Origin: Xanthoparmelia taractica
Lineage: Eukaryota > Ascomycota > Lecanoromycetes > Lecanorales > Parmeliaceae
Assembly (NCBI GenBank): GCA_033085395.1
Contig: MU853204.1
Location: 1 to 64,000 of the forward strand
Reading direction: 5' to 3'
DNA length: 64,000 nt
The stretch's first letter is position 1. Every line of letters starts with the position of its first letter. Below, piece by piece: positions 37,210-51,009 of the stretch. The position numbers and the translations under genes were made by a program. The notes beneath the pieces were generated by a model that was not told the origin of the DNA, did no database searches, and worked only from the letters and a program-made list of their open reading frames with translations.

Positions 37210-38119
37210 AAATGATTAATCACTACTTGAGTACCGGCTCTGACCCCTCCCTACTGCCCTAGAGCCTCTAGTAAAGACGGTCGTTGAGGCTTTGGCGCGT
37301 CACGCGCTCCGCAAGACACGCAGAATCACGTGACGAGGGAATGGCTCGCTTTTTTTGCTTTAGCATATTACCGAATCTTCGAAGTGAGCAGAGCAGGGGC
37401 ATGTCTAGCCTGGATTCGGATTCTGCGTAAACCTAAGCTGTGCACCATAGAGCGCTGCGTAAGGTGTATTTATAATCATGACCCAGAAATTTTAACTCCG
37501 TACAAAGTACTTCTACGGACTTGTTGAATCCAATGCCGAGCTTTCTGGCCAGCTGGGAATTGCACTGTAGAGGATGGATTAATGCAAAATACTTCACATC
37601 AGCTACACAGTCCGTCGTAAATACTCTGTAGTTGCTGTTAAATGGAGTTGTCGGTGCTCTCATATATCTCGGACACCTGCCCGGATCAAAACTTATAAAT
37701 CACCCGAGTAATCGTCGAGTAATCGTCGAGAGTAAGACGGAGTGTAAAGTTGACCACCAAAGTTATCCCGTTCAATTCCTGTCTCTCCCAACTTCCGCGA
37801 AATCTTACAAGAAGCAGGCCGCGCGGTTCCATTGAACGTCCAGTCTCTATCCTCCCAGACCCTCCAATTACAATTCCATTCCATGCGCAACTCATCCAAG
37901 CCGACCTTTCCATCCTACGAAGCTTTTGTCGCGACAGCCAGTAACAACACCAGACGCCAGTTCACTCTCGCTCGCTTTGATACAATCAGTGTGCTTCACA
38001 CAGACTACAATCTCTACACCTTCCTTGTTCACTCCAGTCTGAAAGATGTTACATTAAGTTGCGTCGGTGGCTACAGAAAGTCTGGATGATCACTACCCTG
38101 CGGACCCTGTTTCGTTGTT
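37210..38119. other. Divergent promoter region
   Basis: About 0.9 kb separates two divergently transcribed genes, so it should hold both promoters. There is no open frame with support. A short tandem word CGAGTAATCGT occurs twice at about 37,704-37,726. No further element was recognised. Confidence 0.45.
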
Positions 38120-41100
38120 ATGGCGATTCAGCCATACCAGGAAGATAGCAATGTTTCAAGTCCGATCAAGCGGATCAGGTGGGCAACACAGCGTGTCACC
38201 GGTGCCAATGAGCAGAGCAAGAGACATAGCATCATACACAGGCTACATCACAGAAAGGCAGGATCTAGTGAGAAGAAAAGGGAGTCTGCGGAAGGTCCGC
38301 ACTTGGATAGCGTTCCGGAGGAGACTGATCCTTCGAAGCGCAATGGTGACCACGAAGACTCAGGCCGGAGGATATTCTTCAACATTCCCTTGCCAGACGA
38401 CGCGAAGGATGAGGATGGGCGCCCTTTGGCCAAGTATGCCCGAAACAAGATTCGCACAGCGAAGTACACCCCTTTAAGCTTCATACCGAAGAACTTGTGG
38501 TTCCAGTTCCACAACATCGCCAACATCTACTTCCTGTTCGTCATCGTTCTAGCTGTAAGGAACATGCTACATTCCACTATAGCTTGTTATGCTGATGCAT
38601 CCCGTCGAACAGTTCTTCAGCATATTTGGTGCTTCCAACCCTGGTTTAGGCTCCGTACCACTGATAGTCATCCTGTTTGTCACTGCCGTCAAAGACGCTA
38701 TTGAGGATTGGCGAAGGACGGTGCTAGATAATGAGCTTAACAACTCCCCAGTCCATCGCCTGGTTGAATGGAACAATGTTAACAGCTCCGCTGATCACAT
38801 CTCGCTATGGCGCAGGACCAAGAAAGCCACGACTCGCGGGCTCACGCAACTGTTCGCATTCTTCAAAAGTAAAAGCCGAAGAAAGTCTCGCGATGGAAAG
38901 ACATACGCCGAAAGAGCCTTGGACGAACCTCGACCTTCCGGCGACACGTTGCGGACACGGAACTCCATGATGTCTTCTCGGACGTCATTCCACTCCACGC
39001 AAAGTCAAGCGGATGGAGATGAAATCCAAATGACGCCAGTCCCATCCCCGCAGCCGGGACAGCGAGGTGCGGTAGAGGGCAACGGGCTGTCCCCCGGAGA
39101 GCGTCCCGGAACGTCTTTCTCTCACGAAGAAGACAACATTGTGCTGGAAACGACAGATGGCAAGCTCGCTGCTCGGAACGGAAAGGAGCGTGAGAGTCGT
39201 CCCGCTCCAGCGAAATTCTATGGTAACCTCATAGACCCGATGAAGAGCATTGCTGGGAAGGCCAAATTCACGAAGGACCACTGGAAAAATGTCCAAGTCG
39301 GAGATTTCCTGCGCATTTACAACGAGGACCAGATACCCGCAGACCTGGTCGTCCTCTCCACCTCCGACCCTGACGGTGCTTGCTATGTGGAGACCAAGGG
39401 CTTGGATGGCGAGACCAATCTGAAGGTACGACAAGCTTTGCATAGTGGGCGCAAGATCAAGCATGCAAGGGACTGTGAGCAAACGGAGTTCGTGATAGAA
39501 AGTGATGCGCCCCAAGCCAACCTGTATCAGTACAGTGGGGCGGCAAGATGGACCCAGAGGGATACCAAGGACCCGGCGGCCCCCGGGACTCCCATGGCGG
39601 AACCGATCTCCATCAACAATCTCCTTCTCCGCGGATGCACCTTACGTAACACGGAGTGGGTTCTCGGTGTGGTGGTGTTCACTGGACAGGAAACGAAGAT
39701 CATGCTCAACTCCGGCATGACTCCCAGTAAACGTTCCCGCATAGCAAGAGAGCTCAACTGGGATGTCATCTACAATTTCGTCATTCTCTTTTTCATGTGC
39801 CTTCTCTCGGGTATCATAAACGGAGTGATATGGTCCCAGGGCAATAATTCCTTGGACTACTTTGAGTTCGGTAGCATTGGCGGAAAACCTTCGCTGGACG
39901 GATTCATCACTTTCTGGGCTTCTGTGATTCTCTTTCAGAACTTGGTCCCCATATCACTGTATATCTCCCTGGAAATCATCAGGACTGCTCAGGCGTTCTT
40001 CATCTACAGTGATACGTTCATGTATTACGAGAAGCTCGATTATCCTTGTACGCCCAAGTCATGGAACATCTCGGACGATGTTGGGCAGATCGAATACATC
40101 TTTTCCGATAAGACGGGAACGTTGACCCAGAACGTCATGGAATTCAAAAAGTGCTCTATCAACGGGCTTCCTTACGGGGAGGCTTATACCGAGGCCCAAG
40201 CTGGCATGCAGAGACGCCAAGGCGTTGACATCGAGGAAGAGGGGGCGAAGGCTCACAAACAGATTGCTCAGGATCGTATCAGGATGCTGGAGGACCTTCG
40301 GAAGATGCACAACAACCCCTATCTGCACGATGATGAGCTGACGTTCGTCGCTCCTGATTTTGTCACTGATCTCAAAGGTCAGTCCGGGCAGGAGCAGAAG
40401 CTGGCGACGGAAAATTTCATGCTTGCTCTGGCCCTTTGCCATACCGTGATTACCGAGAGAACACCAGGAGACCCGCCAAAGATAGAGTACAAAGCCCAGT
40501 CGCCCGATGAAGCTGCTCTGGTGGCAACTGCGCGGGACTGTGGTTTCACGGTGATCGGCAGGTCCACCGATGGTATCATATTGAATGTCCTGGGCGAGGA
40601 AAGGGAGTACACGGTACTCAATACGCTGGAGTTCAATTCGTCGCGCAAACGCATGAGCGCCATTATCCGTATGCCGGACGGTCGTATCGTTCTGTTCTGC
40701 AAAGGCGCCGACAGCGTCATCTACTCACGCCTGAAGCGCGGAGAACAGCAGCAACTGAGGAAGGCCACAGCCGAGCATCTGGAGATGTTCGCTCGCGAAG
40801 GACTACGAACGCTGTGTGTTGCACAGAAGGAAATAGGCGAGAAAGAATATCAAATCTGGAACAAGGAGCACGACCTGGCGGCAGCGGCCATCATCGACCG
40901 AGAGGATAAACTTGAAGTTATTTCCGACGCGATCGAAAGGGATCTCGACCTCCTCGGTGGAACGGCGATCGAGGATCGGTTACAAGACGGTGTCCCGGAT
41001 ACCATCGCTCTGCTCGCAGATGCCGGTATCAAACTCTGGGTGCTCACAGGTGACAAAGTGGAGACGGCCATCAACATTGGTTTCTCCTGCAACCTTCTCA

Positions 41101-42843
41101 GCAACGAGATGGACCTGATCGTGTTCAAGGTGCAAGAGGATTCGCCTGGAGCCGCAGAGGCCGAGCTGGACAAGCATCTGGCTTCCTTCAACATCAGTGG
41201 CTCGGACGAAGAACTGAAGGCTGCTCGCAAAAACCACGAGCCTCCTGGGCCTACACATGCGATTGTCATCGACGGCGATGCCTTGAGATTGGTGCTCGAG
41301 GAAGGGCTACGGCAGAAGTTCCTGCTACTGTGTAAGAAGTGCAAATCTGTGCTGTGCTGCCGAGTGAGCCCCGCCCAAAAAGCGGCCGTTGTTCAGATGG
41401 TGAAGAGTGGATTGGACGTGATGACCCTGTCCATCGGCGATGGCGCGAATGATGTGGCCATGATACAAGAAGCCGATGTGGGTGTTGGGATCGCCGGTGA
41501 GGAGGGCAGACAGGCAGTCATGTCCTCCGACTATGCCATTGGTCAGTTCCGCTTCTTACAGCGACTGATTCTTGTGCACGGCCGTTGGTCCTACCGGCGT
41601 TTGGCAGAGACCATTGCCAACTTCTTCTACAAAGTACGCATGAAGCCATCACATGGCTGATCTGTCAACGCGGCCACTCACTGACTTTGGTTCCAGAACA
41701 TCGTCTGGACGTTTGCACTTTTCTGGTATCAGATATACAACAATTTCGACTGTTCCTACCTGTTCGACTACACCTACATTCTGCTGGTCAATCTGGCATT
41801 CACATCTCTTGCCGTGATCTTCATGGGTATACTCGACCAGGACGTCAACGACAAGGTCTCGCTAGCTGTTCCGCAACTCTATCGGAGAGGCATCGAGCGG
41901 AAAGAATGGTCTCAAAAGAAATTCTGGTAGGCGATGAGTGTCCCGTTGCTCACGTGTCTATTGACTCTACGATAGGCTTTATATGCTTGATGGTATCTAC
42001 CAGTCATTGATTTGCTTCTTCATGCCATACCTACTATTTAGGCCCGCCACCTTTAACACCAGCAACGGTCTCGATCTCAACGACAACAAAAGGATAGGCG
42101 TCTACACCGCCACTGCGACGATCGTGGTCGTCAATCTCTACATCTTGTTGAACACCTACAGGTGGGATTGGCTGATGCTGTTGCTCGTTTCCATCAGTAT
42201 CCTACTGATATGGTTCTGGACGGGAGTGTACACTGCATTCCCTTCCTCGGATCAGTTCTACAAGGCGGCACCTGAAGTCTACGGCCAGCTCTCATTCTGG
42301 GTGCTTACGCTACTCACGGTCAGTATATGTCTGATGCCCCGGTTCACGGTCAAGTCCTTCCAAAAGATATATTTTCCCATGGACGTCGACATCATCCGGG
42401 AACAGATTCGGCAAGGGAGGTTCAAGTATCTGGACAAGTATGAGGCGTATGTGCCCCCTGGAAAAGTGCCATCTGCATCCTCGTCCGATGTGTCTCAGCC
42501 TGCAAAAGCGGGCCCAGGTACGCGAACGCCACCGGAAGATGATGAACGACCTATTTACCCACCCTCGGTGGCGGCGACCGGCACCACGAACAACCCACAT
42601 AGCCAAACCGGCAGTGATGGGACCGACTGCACTGGGCATAAGTTGTCTTTGGAACAACCTCGCATGTCGTTCGATCGACCGAGGCCATCGTTCGACCGAA
42701 TGCGAAATTCGATGGACCAAATACGACCGAGCTATGAAGCGAGCAACGACTTCACGTCAGCAGCTCTTCTCACGAGGGTGGAGTCGAGCCACTCTGATGT
42801 GTACACTCCAAAAGCACGACATGGGCAGTCCTCTCTGCGATAG
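38120..42843 (+). CDS. P4-type phospholipid-transporting ATPase (flippase), Dnf1/Dnf2 type
   Basis: Exons 38,120-38,554, 38,613-41,633, 41,697-41,926 and 41,976-42,843 join in frame to about 1,517 residues. The N-terminal tail carries the P4 signature YTPLSFIPKNLWFQFHNIAN, then the first membrane helices. Diagnostic sites are D-G-E-T-N at 410-414 (actuator loop, DGET replacing the TGES of ion pumps), P-I-S-L at 591-594 in membrane helix 4, the phosphorylated aspartate D644 in DKTGTLTQN, and G-D-G-A-N-D-V-A-M at 1087-1095. Exon 3 begins NIVWTFALFWYQIYNNFDCS, helix 7-8 text typical of fungal Dnf proteins. The tail after about residue 1,380 is disordered, with repeated S-F-D-R-x-R words. Such enzymes flip phosphatidylcholine or phosphatidylethanolamine to the cytosolic leaflet of the plasma membrane with a Cdc50/Lem3 subunit. 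No key residue is missing. Confidence 0.94.
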
Positions 42844-43778
42844 CATTACGACGCCCTGATATACGGCCTACTTTGCATGTCTCTCTACCTGTACATACCC
42901 CCAGCCAGCCACTTAGATACTCCTATTTGCGGCCATGTTCCCTGAGCGAGTTAGTGTAATGCATGTTGCATGGGCGGCGTTTGGACAAGAGAGCATGGGA
43001 TCTACTATCCTCGCAGAAGGTCTTGTAACTCATGGCCGCTAGGGTGTGGGGCTAAGGGAGAGATGTCATGAGTTGTAATCTTCGGCGCTGGTGGTGGAAA
43101 TACTCTATACTTGTATTTGCGTACTCAGCCATCAGACGCTCGTCTTTCTGAGACAGGGAAGTGGTGCTGCTTTCTTCACCCTAACAGTCATAGCTGTCTA
43201 AAATACCGATGGATGTTCCACCAACCCTAGCCAAATATTTTGTACAATCCTTCACGTTGCTTGATTAGCTACCGACCTCCGGAATTTAGGGTTCTAAAAC
43301 CCGGCGCTAGACGATGACCCCAAAAATTGTCGTGTTCTAAGGTACGAGGGTAGGTATTTCACGCGTAGCATTTCGTACTTGTGAGCGACTTGGTGGAGTC
43401 CTCGCTGTACGCTCTTCACCGTAGTTCTCAGGGATTGTTCTCTATTCTCTTTGTCTCGCCTGATATACGCTTCACTCGAACCTCAGTACTTTGACATGGG
43501 ATACTCTGTTCCCTTGAACCTCACTCAATGCCACCATGATCATGGACAACGTAAGAATTTTGGCCGTTTCAGTGGCCAGTGTCTTGCGAGTCCGACACTG
43601 TTCACTGTGACCACCGCACACTATCTGAGGGAGAGCAAAGAGCCCTGCTGCGGGTGATCTTCATCTTCATCTTCATTAACAAGGGTTGAAAGCCTCTATG
43701 GCGGAGTATTTGCATAAGCTCCAGTAGGTATCCGTTGCGCGAAGTATTATGAGCTATCGAGTTTTACTTTACTGATGA
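42844..43778. other. Intergenic region between flippase and SEN1
   Basis: About 0.9 kb between two plus-strand genes. It shows no supported frame. It contains a GATCTTCATCTTCATCTTCA microsatellite near 43,658 and a short GGGTTCTAAAACCC inverted word near 43,290. It presumably holds a 3' UTR and the SEN1 promoter. Confidence 0.45.
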
Positions 43779-46700
43779 ATGGGGTTTTTGACTAGAGAGC
43801 TGAAGAGTCTGCCTTCGGAAATACACTGGTTTTGCAGCACGTTTACACCCACTGCCCCTGACCTCAACCGCGTCAATATCGAACACCCAATCTACACAAG
43901 CGTTGACGTTCGAAGAGAGCAAGCATGTGAATGCCTGATGCTCTTCTCCTTCGAGGGTGATGATGCGCGGCGCATTCAAGAAGAGCTCGGGGCCCGGATC
44001 GACGAACAGCTAGGAAGGTGCGATGCATGTGTCATAGCATACTACAAATGCCGGCACCGACTGGTTGAGAATTTGAGGCAGTAAGTGGTATACAAAAGAC
44101 GTGCGACCTTGGGACGAGCGTTGCAAGGCTAATGCTGACAGTCTCCACACCGAAGAGGACGTAGGGGCGTTGATCGAGATATTTGACGCTCGAGACGTTC
44201 GACGCATCAGGCGTGGGCTGGATGGTGCTACCCGGAAGTTGGAAGCGACTGATCCCTCTAGTCGGCACAAGGACGTCCTAGAGCTTCCCTCCCAGCTCGC
44301 CCTTTTCGAAGCTCTTTGTTGCGAAGCCTTCTTCGCCAACGAGTCTCGTCTCCAAGAGCATTTCCAGCGACCTTTCACCTTGGTGCAGACGAACAAGAGA
44401 CTGAGAATTACACAGTACCTACCGGGCGCAACGTCGTTCCTGTTTGAAACAAACCGTGAAAGGCGGACCTGGGCTGCCCATACTTGGTCAAAGTACAAAA
44501 CTACACCCTCAGAGGAGGATTTCGACTTTGCCATACGAGATGTACTTCTGCTGAACATGCAACGTGTTCTTGGACCCGTTGCAGACATGGCGGGGCTTCA
44601 ACGACTATGGTACGGCATTGGCCTGATCATAAAAACACTTGACAACAATCTGGTAACCCATTCTCTTCGTGCCTTGGATATTGATGTTTTCCGGCTCGCT
44701 TTAGAACATCTAATTTACGACATGGAAGGATTCCGCTATCTGATCCAAACAATCAGGAATTTGCTGGAACTCGCACCCAGAGATTTTTGGGACTCTATGG
44801 GTACAATCTCGCCGACCGCATTCATCGAACAGGTCTTCAACAACCCACAGTTTGACCGTTTCATGATGAATGCCGATGAAGACGAGGACTACGAGTCATC
44901 TGCCCTCAAGGACATGCTCGCTTGGATCAGACCCTTCATGACCTCTCTGGAGACTGTACATCAGGCTGGGGCGTGTCGTTCCCTTGGATCTCAGCTGTTG
45001 GACAGATTACAAGCAGACCGATTTCCGGTCTACGCGAGGGTAGAGTGCAAACGCACAGGGTTCGCAACATTGGGCTGGACGCTGATCAATTGCAACAAAG
45101 AGGGTGCTACACTGAGTCCAACGGGGCGAATTGTAGCCGCCGAGACGTTGGAAGTGATTAGTGCATACGTGAAAGAGGTCATCGAGATACCGTCCCTGCC
45201 TGTCGACAGCAGGCTCCATGAACACTGTGCGGATACATGTCTGAAAATTATCAGGGTTGCTCTCGCTTTGGAATGCAAATCATTGAAAACGGATCGAGAG
45301 GCTCTGATGCAGAATAAAGAATTCTCGGATGGCTATGCCCTGTCCTCACCGGCCATCTGGGACGCCGTGGTACAGCATCTCGATCATGGCAATGTGGCCG
45401 TGGCCAAAGCGGCTCTGGTCGGCATCAACGACCTCACCGGGCTCGAAAAATTCAGGGTGGATGTTGACGAAAAACCCAAGGCGAAAGCCAAAAGCGGATT
45501 CAACGTCAAATTCGGCCGTCTGACGCATTTAGTATGTCAGATCTTGGAGCGCATCAACGACTTCGGTCCAAGCGATCTGGATAAGCTTTTCCGCCATTCT
45601 GACACGGCGACTGCATTGGTTGCATCCCTCTTTTCGCCGGATGCGAACTTATACGAAGCAGGAGTCAATCTCGTCAAAAGCATCAGCTCCGAATCGGCCC
45701 GGAAGGAGGCCATTGGCCACTTACTCAAGACTTTTCTCGAAACGACGCTGAACGCTTTCTCCTGGTCCATCCGTCGCATCGCTCGAAATCGGAGTTTCGC
45801 TTCTTGTCCCCGCATGTTGAAGACCTCCTCCGATGTGCTTGATATCCTCTGCGACTCGCAACATGGCTTGCTCCGGACCCGTTCGCTCACCGGCATATCC
45901 GAAGCCAGAGCTCTTGAGAGCTTCTGGGAATGTCAATGGGAAGGTCTGAGAGTGATATACGAGATGACGGAGGAATGGAGTCGGGCGAAAGTCGCTGATT
46001 CCGATGTCCTCAAGGAATTCTGCAGAGATACGATGCAATTCTCGGAACGATTTTTCGACCAGTACAGCGTCTTCGCTACCGCCATTGATTCCGCGGATCC
46101 GGTCAAGCAGGAAGGGGGCACTACCGGGGCCCACGAACCCCAAGCCGGAAAGGGCCTCCTGGAGCATCCGGCCCGCATCATGGAAGCAATGAGTAAATGG
46201 CTGAGGTTACGCGATATTTTCCTGGTGGAGATTTCCGTGAAGCTCACCCACAAGGTCTTGGATCGACTGACTGGGTCGTCCATGACCCTTGCTGAAGGAC
46301 CCTGTAATTTTCTGGAGCAGGTCATCAACAATGGACCCCAAGGGAGGACGCACTTGAAACCGCAGGAGAAAGCCGAGCTCGCAAGAGCGTTGGAGTCAAA
46401 CCTCGGTCGTACTGTTGCGCTAGCAGACACTGATGATGAACCGTCTGGACCTGCGTCGGACCGCTGCCGGGAGCAGTCCCTGACCCTCAAGAAGAGAACC
46501 AAGGCCGGGATCATTGACTTGGATGCTTGGCGATCCAAAGCCAAGTCGTCTCCGCCCGTCGTCGAGGTTCCTGACGACGAGTTCGGCCCTCCCGGTATCC
46601 CGGACCAGGGCCCTTCGTCGATCGGTCGCTCCGCAGAGTTGACGAGGGGCATGCAATCGTCGACCGTTCTGGGTAAGAAAACACTGGAAACTCGAGATCG

Positions 46701-49700
46701 CAATCCATCCGCTGTCCCGGTGCGGGAGAAGAAAGCCCTCAAGGGGGCCAAAGGAGCTGGTCCATCTGATGCGGACCGCGCTCTCTTCCGCGAAAAGCGT
46801 GAAAAAGAACGGGAAGCAAAGAAGAAGCGAGATGCAGAGACACTTGCGATGGTTAAGAGGAAGGCTGCGATCGGCGTATCTGGACAAACGCTCGGGGAAG
46901 GCTCGGGCTTGGGCAGCCTCGGCGTCAAAGGCAAGGATCACGCCCCCAAGGCATCGAGCATGATGCTGTCCTCGGGCTCAGAATCCGAATCGGACAACGA
47001 TCTCGATCAGGAGCTCTTCGGCGCGAAACCATTGAGATTCCCTGATGCGGTCCGAGAATATCAAGCTGCCAGAGCTACGCAAGCCAAATACAAGGGTCCG
47101 ACCAAGAAGACAAGACAGGTCAGGTCCGCCAAGGATATGCGTGCACGTTTGGCGCCGGACCTTACGGCTCTGCACAGGACGATCCTTGGTTGGGAGTTTT
47201 TCCACGACGGCGACTTCCCCCCAGGCTCCGAGAGGCAGGACTACAGCTTAGTGACAAACAGCTTCCGAACCTCCACGGATTATCAAAATACCTTTGAGCC
47301 CCTCCTCGTCCTCGAGGCTTGGCAAGGGTTCTTGAAATCGAAAGAGGAGGGCAACTTCAAGACCTTCGAGATCAAGATAGCAAACCGCATGACCGTGGAC
47401 TCCTTCCTGGAAGTGAGCACGACGATATCGATGGCTGAAGGGAAGGAGCTTGGGATCAGTGAGGCTGACGTAGTTTTGATCTCCAAAGATCAGTCACCTT
47501 CCACTGAAGCCCAGCAGCCGCATTGTCTTGCCCGCGTGCTCAAGATCGGTCGGAAGAAGTCCACAATGGAGATAACGTACAGAGCGAACGTGGGCAACGG
47601 ATTGGTCGCCTCGATGATACCGAATTCCACATTGTACGGTGTCAAAGTTTCGTCCATCACACCGTTGGAGAGGGAATATGGTGCTTTGCTGGGTCTCAAG
47701 TTTTTCGATCTCTGTGACGAGATCATCAGGGCGAGACCATCGCCATTGCTCGACTACTCGGCAAAGCAACTGGAACCCCTGGTAGCGAATTACAGCATTA
47801 ACACTGCCCAGGCCAAAGCGGTCAGATCTGCTGTTGACAATGATGCCTTCACTCTCATCCAAGGGTACGTTCATGTCCGATACGTTGCCCCCCTAGCAGC
47901 TGCTAAAACTGCCATATAGTCCCCCTGGCTCAGGCAAGACGAAAACGATAGTGGCCATCGTAGGTGCTCTGTTGACGGGTCATTTCGGTGACAAAGGTGT
48001 CCCCATTGCCCGTCCGCGCGATCACCACGGAAGGGCCCCGCGCAGCGGTAACGAAGCGGCCGCGAAGAAGCTACTTGTGTGCGCTCCCAGCAATGCAGCA
48101 GTCGATGAGCTCGTCATAAGGTTCAAGCAAGGTATCAAGACAGCCGACGGGAACCCCCAGACGATTTCAGTCATCCGTCTTGGCCGCAGCGATGCCATCA
48201 ATGTGAACGTTCTCGACGTGACGTTGGAAGAGCTCGTCAACGCCAAACTCAAGGTGGCCAATGGCAATCAGAATGGCACCGGGGATGAAATCCGCAAGAT
48301 CATGACGGAACACAAATCCACAAGTGACCAACTCCACACTCTTCGGACCGTGGTCGACGGACTGAAAGCCAGCGGAAAGCCTGTATCGGCGGAGCAGGAT
48401 CGCGAATTTGAGGTGTTGAAGAGGAAGAAACAGCAACTCAGTAACCAGATCGATGTGGCCCGAGACAGTGGTGACATGGCCGCCAGAGATGCAGAGATGA
48501 GCAGGCGGCGTGTCCAACAGGAAATCCTTGACGGTGCTCACGTGATGTGTGCTACGCTGAGTGGCAGCGGCCACGAGATGTTCCAGAATTTAAACATCGA
48601 ATTTGAGACCGTCATCATTGATGAAGCCGCCCAATCAATCGAGCTCAGTGCGCTGATACCGCTCAAATACGGATGCTCCAAGTGCATTTTGGTTGGCGAT
48701 CCCAAACAATTGCCGCCGACAGTGCTCTCAAGAGAAGCTGCACGGTTCCAATACGAGCAGAGTCTGTTCGTCCGCATGCAAGCCAACAGTCCCGACGATG
48801 TCCACCTTCTGAATACCCAGTACCGGATGCATCCGGAGATCAGTCTTTTCCCTAGCAACGCCTTCTACGATGCTAAACTTCTGGATGGACCAGGCATAGC
48901 CAGGCTGAGGACAAGACCCTGGCATCAGAGCAAGGTCCTTGGGCCATACCGCTTCTTTGACGTGCAAGGTACTCAGCAAAGCGCCCCTCGTGGTCACTCG
49001 TTAATCAACATCGCGGAAGTCGAAGTGGCTCTCAAGCTATTCGAGCGTCTGACCACGGACTGCAAGGGCTACGATTTCAAAGGAAAGGTTGGGATCATCA
49101 CTCCTTACAAAAGCCAACTCCGGGAACTTCGCTCGCGATTCGCCCAAAAGTACGGTGATTCCGTGCTGGCCCTTGTAGAATTCAATACTACGGATGCGTT
49201 TCAAGGACGCGAGAGCGAGGTAATCATCTTCTCCTGTGTTCGGGCATCTTTTAGCGGAGGCATCGGGTTTCTATCGGATATTCGGCGAATGAACGTCGGC
49301 ATTACACGCGCCAAATCGTCACTCTGGGTTTTGGGCAATTCCCAGTCGCTCATGCGAGGCGAATTCTGGGGTCGGTTGATCCAAGATGCAAAGGCTCGAG
49401 ACCGCTATACAGGTGGTGACCTGGTAGGTCTCTTGAAGAGACCGTTGGTGCACCTGGACTCCACCGTTCCCGCCACAGAGAAAGATTCCTCAGCGACCAA
49501 CGCTACCCCCTCAGGTGTCGATCACGATATCGAGATGATCGACGCACCTGCCCCAAGCGCTTTCGCCCTTCCGAAACGCCGCAGCTCAGCCGTCACAGGA
49601 TCATCAATCGTTGGCACCTCTGCCACTACAAGCCGCCGTAACTCAGTCGTTACGGAGTCACCAGTCGACGGTAGAACGCTCGATGATGTCGCGATGACGC

Positions 49701-50650
49701 TTTCGAGTCCCGCCGGTGGAGCGAACGGCCTAAATCCGCTGGAAAACTGCCAGAGGTGTGGCAGCTTTGCACATTTCACTCATCGTTGCGATAACCCCCA
49801 CGCCAAGAACATGCGCTCAACCACATGCTATCGCTGCGGTGGCGCCGACCATGTGAAAGCATCCTGCACAAGGGACCGCTGTCTGATTTGCAGTGCATTT
49901 GATCATACCCAGGAGACTTGCAGCAGCACAGCGCCTCTGTCGAAGAAAGAGAAGGAACGACTTGCGAAGATCGAGACGGACCACAAAACCCTTCTGCAAC
50001 GCTTGCCAGAAATCCAACGGAGGAGGCAAATGGGGTTGCATGGCATGCAAGTACCCGTCATACGGACCACGGCTGAGCCACCGGCCGCACTAGGGCGGTT
50101 CCAGCACGTTGGTGAGAAGAGGAAAAGAGAACGCTCCCCGCCTTTGGAAGCTCGCAATAGACCCGAGTCAACTGGTGGACCGTACAGACCAAGTGATCCA
50201 GACGCACCTCCACGAGGGTTGAACGGAAACTCACCGCTATCCGGATCACCCCATGGAAGACATAGCGCGAATCAAGCTGGCACGTCATCCCCCACCGCTT
50301 TGCCTCCAAGGCCATTCGCGGCACCGATGACAACCCCAAATCTTCCTTCAGGGCCAGCGAACAATACGCCAGGCTCAACTGCGAGGAACAGGATTTCGGC
50401 CACGGCAGGACCACGGCAAATTGACAGCACCAGCGACCGGTCTGGGAACCTCAATGTAGCAGCAGGGGAAGTGCGGGTCTCTGGGGAGTCATTCCGTCCG
50501 CAACATGGCCCTGTTCAAGTAATCACCGCGGAAGAGGGACCAAAAGGAGCTCCAAGACCTAGGCCACCTCCCCCTCAACAAAATATAGTCCGACCACCAA
50601 AGAAAAAGAGAGACGCGGATCCTTTTATCAGACCTAAAAAGAGACCATGA
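43779..50650 (+). CDS. sen1: Sen1-type superfamily 1 RNA/DNA helicase with three C-terminal zinc knuckles
   Basis: Exons 43,779-44,080, 44,142-47,864 and 47,920-50,650 join in frame to 2,251 residues, near yeast Sen1 in size. Residues 1-1,150 form the alpha-helical Sen1 N-terminal domain, opening with L-P-S-E-I-H-W-F-C. Helicase motifs follow: Walker A GPPGSGKTKT at 1342-1351 (intron 2 splits its first Gly codon), D-E-A-A-Q at 1576-1580, GDPKQLPPT, QYRMHP at 1642-1647, DAFQGRE at 1767-1773 and GITRAK at 1802-1807. Three CX2CX4HX4C knuckles lie at 1952-1965, 1978-1991 and 1996-2009. The extreme C terminus is Pro-rich and ends D-P-F-I-R-P-K-K-R-P, probably a nuclear localisation signal. Sen1 unwinds RNA-DNA hybrids and releases RNA polymerase II at non-coding and short transcripts in the nucleus. 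The start was chosen by the conserved first exon; no better upstream ATG is seen. Confidence 0.92.
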
Positions 50651-51009
50651 CTGCTTGGTTTCTCGATTGGAAGAGACGTCTTCTTGGTTGCTCACCTTCT
50701 CGTTCCAGTGGTGCATGCACGGCGATATGTAGATACGTGCGTTGCAAAGCGTTGATTTGGTGGTTGGGCAGATACCCTACTGCAATGCGAGCGGGCGTTC
50801 TTGGGTGCAGGAGACTTTCCGCGGCTTGTAGGCAAGTCTCTAGATGTATAGGTCTCGCTCGTGCCTTGCCTAAATCGTTACCTCGCCCCTTGCATGAACG
50901 CTGTCCTAAGCGAGCTATCGGACCAATCTAACAGATCACTCAACAAGCATCCAGTCTCCAGACATCACTTGAGCGTTTGACAATTCGTCACAAGTTCAAT
51001 AGCCGTATT
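50651..51009. other. Short intergenic region
   Basis: About 360 bp between SEN1 and the following plus-strand gene. No feature was recognised. The downstream frame is open a little upstream of its first ATG, but has only a TTG there. Confidence 0.45.

Noticed and set aside
50977..51009. Upstream TTG start for the disordered protein
   Set aside because: ATG codons follow at 51,010 and 51,013, and nuclear fungal genes rarely start with TTG.
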